A stretch of DNA of 26,284 nucleotides from CAYMRB01 sp964392615 (GTDB lineage: Bacteria > Planctomycetota > UBA8108). The notes below the pieces were generated by a model. The model was not told the origin of the DNA, made no database searches, and worked only from the letters and a program-made list of their open reading frames with translations. The stretch is taken from contig CAYMRB010000089.1 in NCBI GenBank assembly GCA_964392615.1, forward strand, positions 1-26,284, written 5' to 3'. The position numbers and the translations under genes were made by a program. Shown one piece after another: positions 6,934-15,030 of this stretch; within the stretch, counting starts at the first letter, position 1; the number at the start of each line of letters is the position of its first letter.

Positions 6934-9440
6934 TGGCGGCCGCGCTGCGTTCACTCCTCACCGCTCTCGCCGTCCTGGCGGCGTGTCCTTCCGTCACCGC
7001 GAAGGACGACGCGGTCGCGCGTTCGTTCGCGCTGCGTGTCGGCAAGGCCCACACCGTCTCGGACGGTATTCTCGAGCCCGCCGTGGTCGTCGTGCGCGAC
7101 GGCAAGATCGCGGCGCTGGGCAGCGACGTCGCGATTCCGGACGGCGTCGACGTGTACGACCTGCCGGGACACGTCGTGATTCCCGGCTTGATCGATGCGG
7201 AGACGAGCCTTGCGAGCAGCACGCGCGACACGTTGCGCAGCGTGGCGCCGGAGGTGCGAGCTGTTGACGGCTGGGACTTCTTCCGCGAGCTCGACGATGT
7301 TGTGCGCGGCGGCGTGACGACGATCTACGTGTCGCCGGGCCCGCGAACCGGCTCGGCCGCCCGCCTCGTGTCGGGGCGCGGTACGGTACTGAAGACCGCC
7401 GGCCGCGATCACGCGCGCTGGCAGCGCGTCGTGGCGTCAGCGGTCGGCGTTCAAGTCACGCTCGGCGAGCTGTCCCGTCGGCAGCCGTCGATCTACGAGC
7501 CGCCGGTCGGCGCGTCGGCCGACAACCCGTTCGAGGTCCTCGAGCGTCCGCTGCCGCAATCGCGCGCGGGAGAGTTCCTGGCACTGCGGCGGCTGTTCGA
7601 CGTCGGCCGCGCGTATCACGACGGCATCGTCGCGTTTCGAGACAAATCCGCTGACGCACCCGCTCCCGATCCGATCGCCGCGGCGCTGTGGCGCCTCTTC
7701 ACCGGCGAGGACCACCTTCGCGTTCGCGCGAACAAGGCGCGCGACATCTACCACGTCCTCGAGCTCGCTCGCGAGTACGGCTTGCGTGTAGTCATCGAGG
7801 GCGGTGCCGAAGCGGAGAAGCTGACGAGCTGGCTCACCGCGATGGACGTGCCGGTCATCTTTCCCGGCGCGTTTCGTCCCGGACGGCTCGAGCCCGGCGA
7901 CCTCGCAAGCCCGGCGCTCGAGGGGCGCGTCGACGAGCGGTCGGTCGTGCGCATGGCGCGCGCCGGCGTCGACGTCATCCTGAACAGTCCGACGGACTCG
8001 CACGTGAAGGACCTGCTCCTCGAGGCCGCGTCGGCCGTTCGCTTCGGCATGTCGCCGGATGAAGCGCTGCGCGCGATCACGCTGCGACCGGCAGAGGTGC
8101 TCGGCGTGGCCGATCGCGTCGGCAGCCTCGCGGTCGGCAAGGACGCCGACTTCATCGTTCTCGGTGCCGACCCGTTCTCCGAGCGCGCGGCGCCGCAGGC
8201 CGTGGTCATCGAGGGCGCGGTCGTGTATCAGAGCGCGCCGGAGATCGCCGCCGGATCGACCGTGATTCGCTGCGGACGCATCGTCACCGGCGACGGAGTG
8301 GAGACGCGCGGGGGCATGATCGTCGTCAAGGACGGCAAGATCGCCTGGGTCGGCCCCGGTGCGATCCTGTCGCGGCTGGCGGACGACGTCGAGGTCATCG
8401 ACGCGAGCGCGTGCACGGTGATACCCGGCTTGATCGACGCCGGCGGCACGGCCGGACTGCGAGCCGAGGCGCTGGCGCCGGGCTTCGGGGCGCGTGGCGG
8501 CGAGAGCGGCGCGGCGGCCGGCGCGACGCTGCGACTCGTCGAGTCGATCGATCCGCGTGACCCGTCGCTTCTGGATCTAGTGCGTTCGGGCATCACGACG
8601 GCGGTCATCACGCCGCCGGCGGCGGGCAGCACGAGCGGTCAGGTCTCCGTGCTCGAGCTCGCCGCGGCGGACACGAAGAAGGCCGTGATCGCGCCGTACG
8701 TTGCCATGTATTTCGGCGGCACGTCGACGCGAACGCTCGACGCCGCGAAGAAGTACCACGAGGAGTGGAAGAAGTGGGAGGCCGAGCGCGACGCGGCGAA
8801 ATCGAAGAAGACGGCCGACGGCGACGCTGTGAAGTTCGACAAGAAGCCGCCGACCCGGAAGGACGGCTACGAGCCGTACCGCGCGCTGTTCCGCCGCGAG
8901 GTGCCCGCGATCGTCGAGGTCGCCAGTCGCGGTGCCGCCGAGGCAGCGATCAAGACGTACGGCGAGAAGTACGGCATGGACGTGATCTTGAGCGGTCTCG
9001 CGGGACTGAGCGCCGAGCGCGATCTCGACGCGACAGTCGAGCTCGCTCGCCGCAGCGCGCGCGGCGTGATTCTGCAGACGCCGTTCGTCGTCGAGCAGGA
9101 CAGTCGGCCCGTCAACTGGCCGCGCGAATGGACGGCGCGTGGTGTCGTGCCGGCGGTGCGATCGCGCGTCGCGACCGGCGCGCGGATGCTGGGGCTGCAG
9201 GTGTCGTACGCGGTGCGCGAGGGGTGGGACTCGAGCCGCGCCGTCGAGGCGATGACATCCGTGCCGGCGAAGCTCTTCGGCATCGACGATCGCGTCGGCG
9301 TGATCGACACCGGCCGCGAGGCGGACCTGGTCTTCCTCGACGGCGAGCCGCTGTCGATCACGACGCGCGTGCTCGCGGTCATGGTCGACGGCCGGATCGT
9401 GCACGAGGAGCCCGCATTCAGGGGAGGGAGCGAGGAATGA
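6933..9440 (+). CDS. Exported double amidohydrolase-superfamily fusion lacking HxH
   Basis: The 835-residue protein starts at an ATG sharing one base with the preceding stop (TGATG), so translation is probably coupled. The N-terminus carries a signal peptide. Cleavage after VTA near residue 23 is likely, but LAAC at 15-18 also resembles a lipobox, so lipidation cannot be excluded. Two modules follow, about 30-435 and 440-825. Both keep the beta-sandwich strands and the DRVGxxxxGxxADxxxLxxxP signature. The metal HxH reads ETS in module 1 and GGT in module 2. In module 1 the later strand reads RVRANKARD, with Asn where His is usual, then IEGG where EHG is usual. Module 2 carries a lysine-rich insert (about 605-650, with KKYHEEWKKWE) at the place where the other paralogs also have one. 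Neither module looks able to bind the usual metal pair. Confidence 0.85.
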   Translation: MAAALRSLLTALAVLAACPSVTAKDDAVARSFALRVGKAHTVSDGILEPAVVVVRDGKIAALGSDVAIPDGVDVYDLPGHVVIPGLIDAETSLASSTRDTLRSVAPEVRAVDGWDFFRELDDVVRGGVTTIYVSPGPRTGSAARLVSGRGTVLKTAGRDHARWQRVVASAVGVQVTLGELSRRQPSIYEPPVGASADNPFEVLERPLPQSRAGEFLALRRLFDVGRAYHDGIVAFRDKSADAPAPDPIAAALWRLFTGEDHLRVRANKARDIYHVLELAREYGLRVVIEGGAEAEKLTSWLTAMDVPVIFPGAFRPGRLEPGDLASPALEGRVDERSVVRMARAGVDVILNSPTDSHVKDLLLEAASAVRFGMSPDEALRAITLRPAEVLGVADRVGSLAVGKDADFIVLGADPFSERAAPQAVVIEGAVVYQSAPEIAAGSTVIRCGRIVTGDGVETRGGMIVVKDGKIAWVGPGAILSRLADDVEVIDASACTVIPGLIDAGGTAGLRAEALAPGFGARGGESGAAAGATLRLVESIDPRDPSLLDLVRSGITTAVITPPAAGSTSGQVSVLELAAADTKKAVIAPYVAMYFGGTSTRTLDAAKKYHEEWKKWEAERDAAKSKKTADGDAVKFDKKPPTRKDGYEPYRALFRREVPAIVEVASRGAAEAAIKTYGEKYGMDVILSGLAGLSAERDLDATVELARRSARGVILQTPFVVEQDSRPVNWPREWTARGVVPAVRSRVATGARMLGLQVSYAVREGWDSSRAVEAMTSVPAKLFGIDDRVGVIDTGREADLVFLDGEPLSITTRVLAVMVDGRIVHEEPAFRGGSEE

Positions 9441-10705
9441 GCTCGAGCTGCGAACAGCGGCGAAACGCGCTGCGATGGTCGACGATCGCCGTTGCATGGT
9501 TGCTGGCGTCGGTGGTCTTCGCTGACGGCGACACGACTGCCGGCCGCGTCGCGATCGTCGGCGGCAAGGTGGTGACGATCACGCAGGGCATTCACGACGG
9601 CGGCGCCGTCCTCGTCGCGGAGGGCAAGATCGAGCGCGTCATCGAGCGTCCCTCGAAGGACTGGCGGCCGCCGGCAGGCTACGAGGTCGTCGACGCGCAG
9701 AATCGCTGGGTCGTCCCGGGTCTCGTCGAGCTTCACTCACACGTCGCCGGCGGTGACCTGAACGATATGGTCTATCCGACCAATCCCGGGTTCCGTACGG
9801 TCGACAACGTGATTCCGGGCAACTCGCTCTTGAAGAAAGCGCAGGCCGGCGGGGTCACGACGATCCTGTTCATCCCCGGAAGCGGTACGAACATCAGCGG
9901 CTTCGGGACGATTCTCAAGACGGCGGGCCGCTCCGTCGAGGACATGATCGTCCGGTTCCCGGGCGCGTTGAAGATCGCGCAGGGCGGCAATCCCGAGCGG
10001 CGCGGCGGCGACCTCGGTCTGTCGCGCGTCGGCATGAACTGGCTCATCCGCAACGCGCTCGCCGAGGGCAAGGCGTACACCGAGGCCTGGGACGCCTGGG
10101 AAGCCGGCAAGACGGACAAGCCGCCGGCGAAGAACCCGCGTCTCGAGATGCTTCGCGGGCTCTTCCACCGCGAGTATCCGGTCGTCGTTCACACGCAGGG
10201 CTATCACCTGATCCACTCATCGTTGCGCATTTTGCACGACGAGATGAAGCTCTGGGTGATCGTCGACCACGGCACGTTCGACGGTCACCTGATGGCGCCG
10301 GGAGTCGTACGACGGGGGGTTCAGGTGATGAACGGCCCGCGTGAGCTGCGCTTCGATCCGCGCACCGGATCGGTCCGCGGCCTCGCGCACGAGTGGTACG
10401 CGGGCGGCGTCGGCGACATCGGCGTCAACACCGATGCACCGGTCGTGCCGCAGGAGGAGCTCATCTACCAGGCCTCGATGGCCGTGCGCCTCGGGCTAAA
10501 GGCGGACGTCGCGCTGCGCGGCATCACGATTCACGGAGCTCGCGCTCTCGGCCTCGAAAAGCGCATCGGCAGCCTCGAGGCCGGCAAGGACGCCGACATC
10601 GTCATCTGGACCGGCGACCCTCTCGATCCGCGCAGCTCGGTCGTGCGGACGATCATCAACGGCGTGACAGCCTACGACACGGGCAAGGAGCCCCAGCGAT
10701 TCTGA
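9437..10705 (+). CDS. Exported amidohydrolase with complete metal-site residues
   Basis: This 422-residue protein is the only one in the operon with a full amidohydrolase metal site: H100-S-H102 after VVPGLVEL, H252 in VVVHTQG, H278 in VDHGT, and D333 in GVNTDAP. K179 (ALKIAQGGNP) is a candidate for the carboxylated lysine. A signal peptide ends near residue 29 (VVFA). The C-terminal signature LEKRIGSLEAGKDADIVIWTGDP is intact. The ATG overlaps the preceding stop by four bases (ATGA) behind a GGGAGGGAGCGAGGA ribosome site. The family (COG1228-like: imidazolonepropionases, dipeptidases and lactonases) hydrolyses C-N or C-O bonds. The substrate cannot be read from the sequence; a small exported peptide, amide or cyclic compound is only a guess. 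It is the likely catalytic centre of the operon's product. Confidence 0.9.
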   Translation: MSSSCEQRRNALRWSTIAVAWLLASVVFADGDTTAGRVAIVGGKVVTITQGIHDGGAVLVAEGKIERVIERPSKDWRPPAGYEVVDAQNRWVVPGLVELHSHVAGGDLNDMVYPTNPGFRTVDNVIPGNSLLKKAQAGGVTTILFIPGSGTNISGFGTILKTAGRSVEDMIVRFPGALKIAQGGNPERRGGDLGLSRVGMNWLIRNALAEGKAYTEAWDAWEAGKTDKPPAKNPRLEMLRGLFHREYPVVVHTQGYHLIHSSLRILHDEMKLWVIVDHGTFDGHLMAPGVVRRGVQVMNGPRELRFDPRTGSVRGLAHEWYAGGVGDIGVNTDAPVVPQEELIYQASMAVRLGLKADVALRGITIHGARALGLEKRIGSLEAGKDADIVIWTGDPLDPRSSVVRTIINGVTAYDTGKEPQRF

Positions 10706-12153
10706 TGTCCGGACGATCAGCTCACGCGTGGTGCATTCGAGGACGGCTGGCGAGACCCGCTGCGGCGTCGCTCGCCTTCCTGCTCGCGCTCGCCGCGGCC
10801 GGCGGAATCACCGCGCGAGCCGAGGAGAAGGCCGGCGAAGGGGGAGGCGTCAAGGCGTACCGTGCGGCCCGTATCGTCACCGCGAGCGGCGATGACGTGC
10901 GCGATGGAACGCTCGTCGTACGCGACGGGCGCGTCGAGGCGGTGCTGGCGAAGGACGCACCCGTGCCGGACGGAGCGGAGGTCGTCGACCTCGGTGCGGC
11001 GGTCGTGTGGCCCGGTCTCGTCGATCCGCTCTCGGCGATCACGGCGGGGCCGTCCAGAGGTGGGCGCGCGAGTCAATCGAACGGTTCTCCGCGGGACGGG
11101 CGCAAGTCGGTCGGCCATGCCGGCATCGATCCGAAGCAGTCGGTCTATCGACGTCTCGGTCGCACGGGTTACACGAGCTTCGCGATCGCGCCGAACGGCG
11201 CCGCTGGCCTGATCGCCGGACAGGCGTCGGTGATCCGGCCGTGCAAGGGTGGCGAGAAGAAGGGGAGCGAGCTCGTCCGCGCCGAGTCGGTCTACATGCT
11301 GCTCGGCTTCCAGTCCGGCAAGAGCTGGTACACCGCCGGCAGTGGCACGCTGCGCAAGGTGGCCGATGGCATCGTCAAGGCGCGCGAGGCGAAAAAGAAA
11401 GCAGCGGACGAGGCGAAGAAGAAGGCGGAAGAGGAAGCGAAGAAGAAGGCGGAAGAGGCGAAGAAAGCTCCCGCTGACAAGCCGAGCGGCGGTGACGCGA
11501 AGCCGGCACCGAAGCCTGCCGAGAAGACACCCGCGGCAAAGAAGCCCGCGGAAAAGAAGGGCCCGCCCGATCCGCTCGTCGCCGTCTTCGAGGGCCGCAA
11601 GACGGTCTTCCTGCGCGTCGGCTCGCCGGCGTCGATCGACCACGCGTTCGCATTTCTCGATTCGCTGCCGTTGCGATTCGACTTCGTGCTCGTCACGCGT
11701 CCGCAGCCGGCGGACATCGTCGAGCGGTTGGCGCGTCGCAAGGGACGGATCCGCGGTGTCGTGCTCGAGCCGCGCTTGGCGACCGTTCGCGATACGAGCA
11801 TCTGGGTCAACACGGCGCGCGAGTTTCTGCGGCACGGCGTGCCGGTGGCATTCGTGCCGGCGTCCGATACGATCGAGGGCCACAGAGAGGTCTTCTTCGC
11901 GCTATCGGAAATGGTCAAATCGGGAGTGCTCGAGTACGAGGCGATCGAAGCCGTGACGACGGCACCGGCCCGCTTCCTGGGGCTCGCCGGCAAGGTCGGC
12001 TCGCTCGAGGCCGGAGCGCATGCGGATTTCGCCGTCTGGAATGACGATCCGCTGTCGGGTAGCGCGCGGCTCCTGTCCGTGTACGTCGAAGGAGAGCGGG
12101 TGTTCGCGGACGACCCGCAGACCGCAGACCTGTCCGGGGAGGCCATACGGTGA
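10705..12153 (+). CDS. Exported amidohydrolase-like protein with Lys/Ala/Glu-rich insert, no metal site
   Basis: The 482-residue protein starts at an ATG sharing one base with the preceding stop (TGATG). A long n-region and hydrophobic core (AAASLAFLLALAAA) end in ITARA near residue 39, a plausible signal peptide. The beta-sandwich is recognisable (RAARIVTASGDDV, LVVRDGRVEAVL), as is the C-terminal LAGKVGSLEAGAHADFAVWNDDP. The metal motif reads LSA after VVWPGLVDP. Residues from about 229 to 290 are a highly charged insert: AKKKAxxE repeats, probably helical, then a proline/alanine/lysine stretch. This is the most divergent paralog. A role as a non-catalytic partner is inference. No frameshift or internal stop suggests decay, and in-frame coupling to both neighbours argues it is translated. 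Confidence 0.82.
   Translation: MSGRSAHAWCIRGRLARPAAASLAFLLALAAAGGITARAEEKAGEGGGVKAYRAARIVTASGDDVRDGTLVVRDGRVEAVLAKDAPVPDGAEVVDLGAAVVWPGLVDPLSAITAGPSRGGRASQSNGSPRDGRKSVGHAGIDPKQSVYRRLGRTGYTSFAIAPNGAAGLIAGQASVIRPCKGGEKKGSELVRAESVYMLLGFQSGKSWYTAGSGTLRKVADGIVKAREAKKKAADEAKKKAEEEAKKKAEEAKKAPADKPSGGDAKPAPKPAEKTPAAKKPAEKKGPPDPLVAVFEGRKTVFLRVGSPASIDHAFAFLDSLPLRFDFVLVTRPQPADIVERLARRKGRIRGVVLEPRLATVRDTSIWVNTAREFLRHGVPVAFVPASDTIEGHREVFFALSEMVKSGVLEYEAIEAVTTAPARFLGLAGKVGSLEAGAHADFAVWNDDPLSGSARLLSVYVEGERVFADDPQTADLSGEAIR
11389..11468 (+). repeat. In-gene 24-base tandem repeat (AKKKAxxE)
   Basis: Units start at 11389, 11413 and 11437, with a partial one at 11459. The second and third share 22 identical bases and the first is diverged. 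Each full unit encodes eight residues, AKKKAADE, AKKKAEEE and a shortened AKKKAEE. The repeat lies at the same point in the domain where the sister modules carry shorter lysine-rich loops, so it looks like local expansion of an existing loop by slippage. Confidence 0.75.
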
Positions 12154-13442
12154 GACTTTCGGCGCGACTTCTGACGTTCGTTCTTCTCGGCCTCTGCGTT
12201 GCGCAGGTTCGACTCGCGGCGCAGTCGAAGCGTGCGGCCGACGGCAAGGACGAGTGGACCGCGATCACCGGAGCGACGGTGTTGCCCGTCTCCGGACCGA
12301 TGATTCGCCGCGGCACCATCGTGTGGAAGAACGGCAAGATCGAGGCGGTCGGCTCCGAGATCGACGTCCCGGACGGCGCGACGGTACACGACGCGGACGG
12401 GAAGTACGTCTGCCCCGGCTTCGTCGCGATCGCGGTGGCGGGGATCGGCGTCGAGAGCGCGTCCGGCGACATTCGCCACGGTCTCGATCCGTACGATCTC
12501 GAGCTGCGGATCGCGCTCGCGAACGGCATCACGACCGCCCACATCGTACAGTCGCGGGGCGGCAGCGGCTTCGGTCAGGATGGGCCTCTGTCGTCGGGTT
12601 CCAGCTCGGCGGTGATCAAGCTGACGCGTGGCGACCTCGGCGCGATGTTCGTCAAGGAGCCCGTGTTCAATTACTTCTCGCTTCCCAGTCGTCAGTTGCC
12701 GATCAACCTGTACGAGCTGCGCGAGCGCTTCAAACGCGCCAAGAAGCACCTCGAAGATGTCGAGCTCGCGAAGTTCGAGAAGAAGAAGCCGCCGAAGCTG
12801 CCGCGCGACATCGCGACGTACGTGACGATTCTGCGCAACGAGCGTCCGACGGTCTTCTCGGTGCGCAACAACGCCGAGGTGCGGCTGGTCCTCGAGCTGC
12901 GCGCGACGTACGGCTTCGACGTCGTTCTCTACGAGCCCAACGATGCGTGGCAGATCGGTTCGCGGCTCGCGGGCGCCAGCGTACCCGTTTGGGTGAAATC
13001 GCGCGGGCGGGATTTCGATTTCTCGCTCGACCAGCCGGTGCTCGGGGAAGGCGATATGGTGCCGGTGCGCCGGCCGGCGGCGTTCGTGCGCACCGGAGTG
13101 CGGACGACGGTCCTGCCGTATCGGCGCGGCGTCTCGCTCTCCGGCATCGCGGGGCGCGATTTGTCGACTCTGGCGATGGACGCGGCGTTCGCGGTGCGCG
13201 GGGGGCTCAGCGAGGCCGACGCGCTCCGTGCGATCACGCTGAACCCGGCGACCGATCTGGGCATCGCGAATCGCGTCGGCAGTTTGGATAAGGGCAAGGA
13301 CGCGGATGTGTTGATTCTCAGCGGCCACCCGCTCGACTATCGTGCGTGGGTGCTGAAGGCCTTCATCAACGGCAAGCCATACTACGATCGCGCCGAGTCG
13401 CGACTCTACCGACACGTCCCGATCCGAAACGAGAAGGAGTGA
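12150..13442 (+). CDS. Exported amidohydrolase-like protein, metal motif lost
   Basis: The 430-residue protein begins at a GTG overlapping the preceding stop by four bases (GTGA), with GGGGAGG about seven bases upstream. A signal peptide (RLLTFVLLGLCVAQ) ends near residue 24. The single module keeps the beta-sandwich (GATVLPVSGPMIRRG, NGKIEAVGSEI) and the C-terminal signature (LGIANRVGSLDKGKDADVLILSGHP). The metal HxH reads AVA after VCPGFVAI. The strand that usually gives a metal His reads TVFSVRNNAE, and I see no candidate Asp near the C-terminus. A modest lysine-rich loop (KFEKKKPPKLPRD) sits where the other paralogs have theirs. Normal length and coupling on both sides suggest an expressed non-catalytic paralog rather than a decaying gene. 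Confidence 0.84.
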   Translation: MRLSARLLTFVLLGLCVAQVRLAAQSKRAADGKDEWTAITGATVLPVSGPMIRRGTIVWKNGKIEAVGSEIDVPDGATVHDADGKYVCPGFVAIAVAGIGVESASGDIRHGLDPYDLELRIALANGITTAHIVQSRGGSGFGQDGPLSSGSSSAVIKLTRGDLGAMFVKEPVFNYFSLPSRQLPINLYELRERFKRAKKHLEDVELAKFEKKKPPKLPRDIATYVTILRNERPTVFSVRNNAEVRLVLELRATYGFDVVLYEPNDAWQIGSRLAGASVPVWVKSRGRDFDFSLDQPVLGEGDMVPVRRPAAFVRTGVRTTVLPYRRGVSLSGIAGRDLSTLAMDAAFAVRGGLSEADALRAITLNPATDLGIANRVGSLDKGKDADVLILSGHPLDYRAWVLKAFINGKPYYDRAESRLYRHVPIRNEKE

Positions 13443-14986
13443 TGACGGAAGTGGTGCGACGGTGGTTGGTACTCGTCGTCGCCGCCGTGCTCGCTGGAGC
13501 GTCGGGTTGCCGGGACTCGAACGGGGGGAGTGACGGCTCGACCGGTCCGGGCCCGAAGACGACGGCCGAGCGCGTCGACGAGCTCTGCTCGACGTGTCAC
13601 TACCGGCCGCCGCCGGACGCGTTGCCGCGTCACGCCTGGCGCGCGAAGATCGAGACGATGTTCGAGATCGTCAAGGGTTCCGAGGAGCAGCTCCCCGACG
13701 ATCTTCCGTCCATCGACGATGCGGTGGCGCGCTTCGAGAAGAGGGCGCCGGAACGGCTCGAGCAGATCTCGCACACGGTGGACCGGGGCGCCGGTGGGCT
13801 GGACCTGCGCCCGAGTCGCATGAAGGTGCCGCCGGGCAAGCCGCCGTTTCCTGCGATGTCTTCGGCTCGCTTCGTGCGGATTTCCGACGCGAAGCGGCTC
13901 GATCTTCTCGTGTGCGATATGCGATTCGGAACGGTGTCCCTGATCCGGCCGTGGGCGTCGCGAGAGACCGTGCTGCCGCTCGGGCAGATTCCGGGCGGCA
14001 TTCCCTGTGCCGCGGAGATCGTCGATCTCGACGGCAACGGCTCGCGGGATCTCGTCGTGTCCGATCTCGGCACGGTGACGCCGTCGGATGTGCCGTCGGG
14101 CAAGCTCTGGTGGTTTCGGGGCCGGCGCGGCAAGCCGTTCGAGATCGTGCGGCTATTGGGCGATGTCGGCCGCATCGCGCACAGCGGCACGGCGGATTTC
14201 GACGGCGACGGTGACCTCGACATCGTCGTCGCGGTCTTCGGCTGGCGACGGCTCGGCCAGATCCTGATGCTTCGGAACGACACGAAGGACTGGTCGAAGC
14301 CGCGATTCTCGCCGTTTCAGCTCGATCCCCGATCGGGCGCGATCCACATCCGCATCCTCGATCTCGACGAGGACGGCCACCTCGACTTCGTGACGCTTCT
14401 ATCGCAGCAGCACGAGGCGGTGGTCGCGTTCCTCGGTGACGGCAAGGGCGGCTTCCGCGTCCGCGAGCTCTACCGAGCGCCGCATCCGAATTGGGGCTCG
14501 ACGGGCATCCAGATAGTCGACATGGACGGCGACGGCGACGTCGACATCCTGTACTCCAATGGCGACACGCTCGACGACCTGATCCCCAAGCCGTACCACG
14601 GCGTTCAATGGCTCGAGAACCGCGGCCGGCTGGTGTTCGAGCATCACCACGTGACGAATCTCTACGGGTGCAACGCGGCGAAGGCGGTCGACATGGACGG
14701 CGACGGCGATCTCGACATCGTCGCGTGCGCGTTCCTCCCGGACGTCCGACCCGACACGAAGAACGCCGATCTCACCGAGTCGCTGATCTGGCTCGAGCAG
14801 GTCGCGCCCGGCAAGTTCGAGCGCTGGTCGCTCGAGACCGTCGACTGCTTCCACCCGACGCTGGACGCGGCCGACTTCGACGCGGACGGAGACGTCGACA
14901 TCGTCGTCGGCAACTTCACGATGGGGAAGACGCGGCCGGGTCCGATCGACAGCTGGTACACGCTGTGGGAGAACGCGCGGCGGTGA
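13442..14986 (+). CDS. Lipoprotein with c-type haem motif and VCBS/FG-GAP repeats
   Basis: The 514-residue protein is the last gene of the operon, its ATG sharing one base with the preceding stop (TGATG). The N-terminus has a hydrophobic core and a lipobox-like ASGC with Cys23, so membrane anchoring is likely. A Gly/Ser/Pro linker follows, then one CSTCH haem-attachment motif (49-53) in a short cytochrome-c-like region. From about residue 190 to the end come six calcium-loop repeats of the DxDGDGDxD type, near 195, 252, 307, 360, 417 and 478, as in VCBS/FG-GAP propeller proteins. The family role is extracytoplasmic binding or assembly; the haem suggests electron transfer or peroxide handling, but no enzyme domain is visible. 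Co-translation with the amidohydrolase-like proteins suggests it acts with them outside the cytoplasm. Confidence 0.86.
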   Translation: MTEVVRRWLVLVVAAVLAGASGCRDSNGGSDGSTGPGPKTTAERVDELCSTCHYRPPPDALPRHAWRAKIETMFEIVKGSEEQLPDDLPSIDDAVARFEKRAPERLEQISHTVDRGAGGLDLRPSRMKVPPGKPPFPAMSSARFVRISDAKRLDLLVCDMRFGTVSLIRPWASRETVLPLGQIPGGIPCAAEIVDLDGNGSRDLVVSDLGTVTPSDVPSGKLWWFRGRRGKPFEIVRLLGDVGRIAHSGTADFDGDGDLDIVVAVFGWRRLGQILMLRNDTKDWSKPRFSPFQLDPRSGAIHIRILDLDEDGHLDFVTLLSQQHEAVVAFLGDGKGGFRVRELYRAPHPNWGSTGIQIVDMDGDGDVDILYSNGDTLDDLIPKPYHGVQWLENRGRLVFEHHHVTNLYGCNAAKAVDMDGDGDLDIVACAFLPDVRPDTKNADLTESLIWLEQVAPGKFERWSLETVDCFHPTLDAADFDADGDVDIVVGNFTMGKTRPGPIDSWYTLWENARR

Positions 14987-14998
14987 CGCATCGGAGCC

Positions 14999-15030
14999 GT
15001 GCGTGCGAGTCGATCAGCACTCGTGCGCGT
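14999..15030 (+). terminator. Possible 3' hairpin of the amidohydrolase operon, no U-tract
   Basis: On the rightward transcript, 14999-15010 can pair with 15019-15030 as a 12-pair stem (eight Watson-Crick, four G-U) around an eight-base loop, 12 bases after the last stop codon. No run of T follows, so it is not a classical intrinsic terminator. On the leftward transcript the G-U pairs become mismatches, so it would favour only the rightward RNA. It overlaps the 3' end of the convergent gene. Confidence 0.35.

Noticed and set aside
6933..9440. Degenerate amidohydrolase modules as pseudogenes
   Set aside because: All frames are uninterrupted, codon use matches the neighbours, signal peptides are kept and start/stop coupling is intact, which fits maintained non-catalytic proteins better than decay.
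11292..13415. Leftward 707-codon open frame across two amidohydrolase-like genes
   Set aside because: It spans the junction of two coupled genes on the other strand and has no recognisable domain. The serine-, alanine- and phenylalanine-rich end is the antisense of the lysine/alanine repeat.
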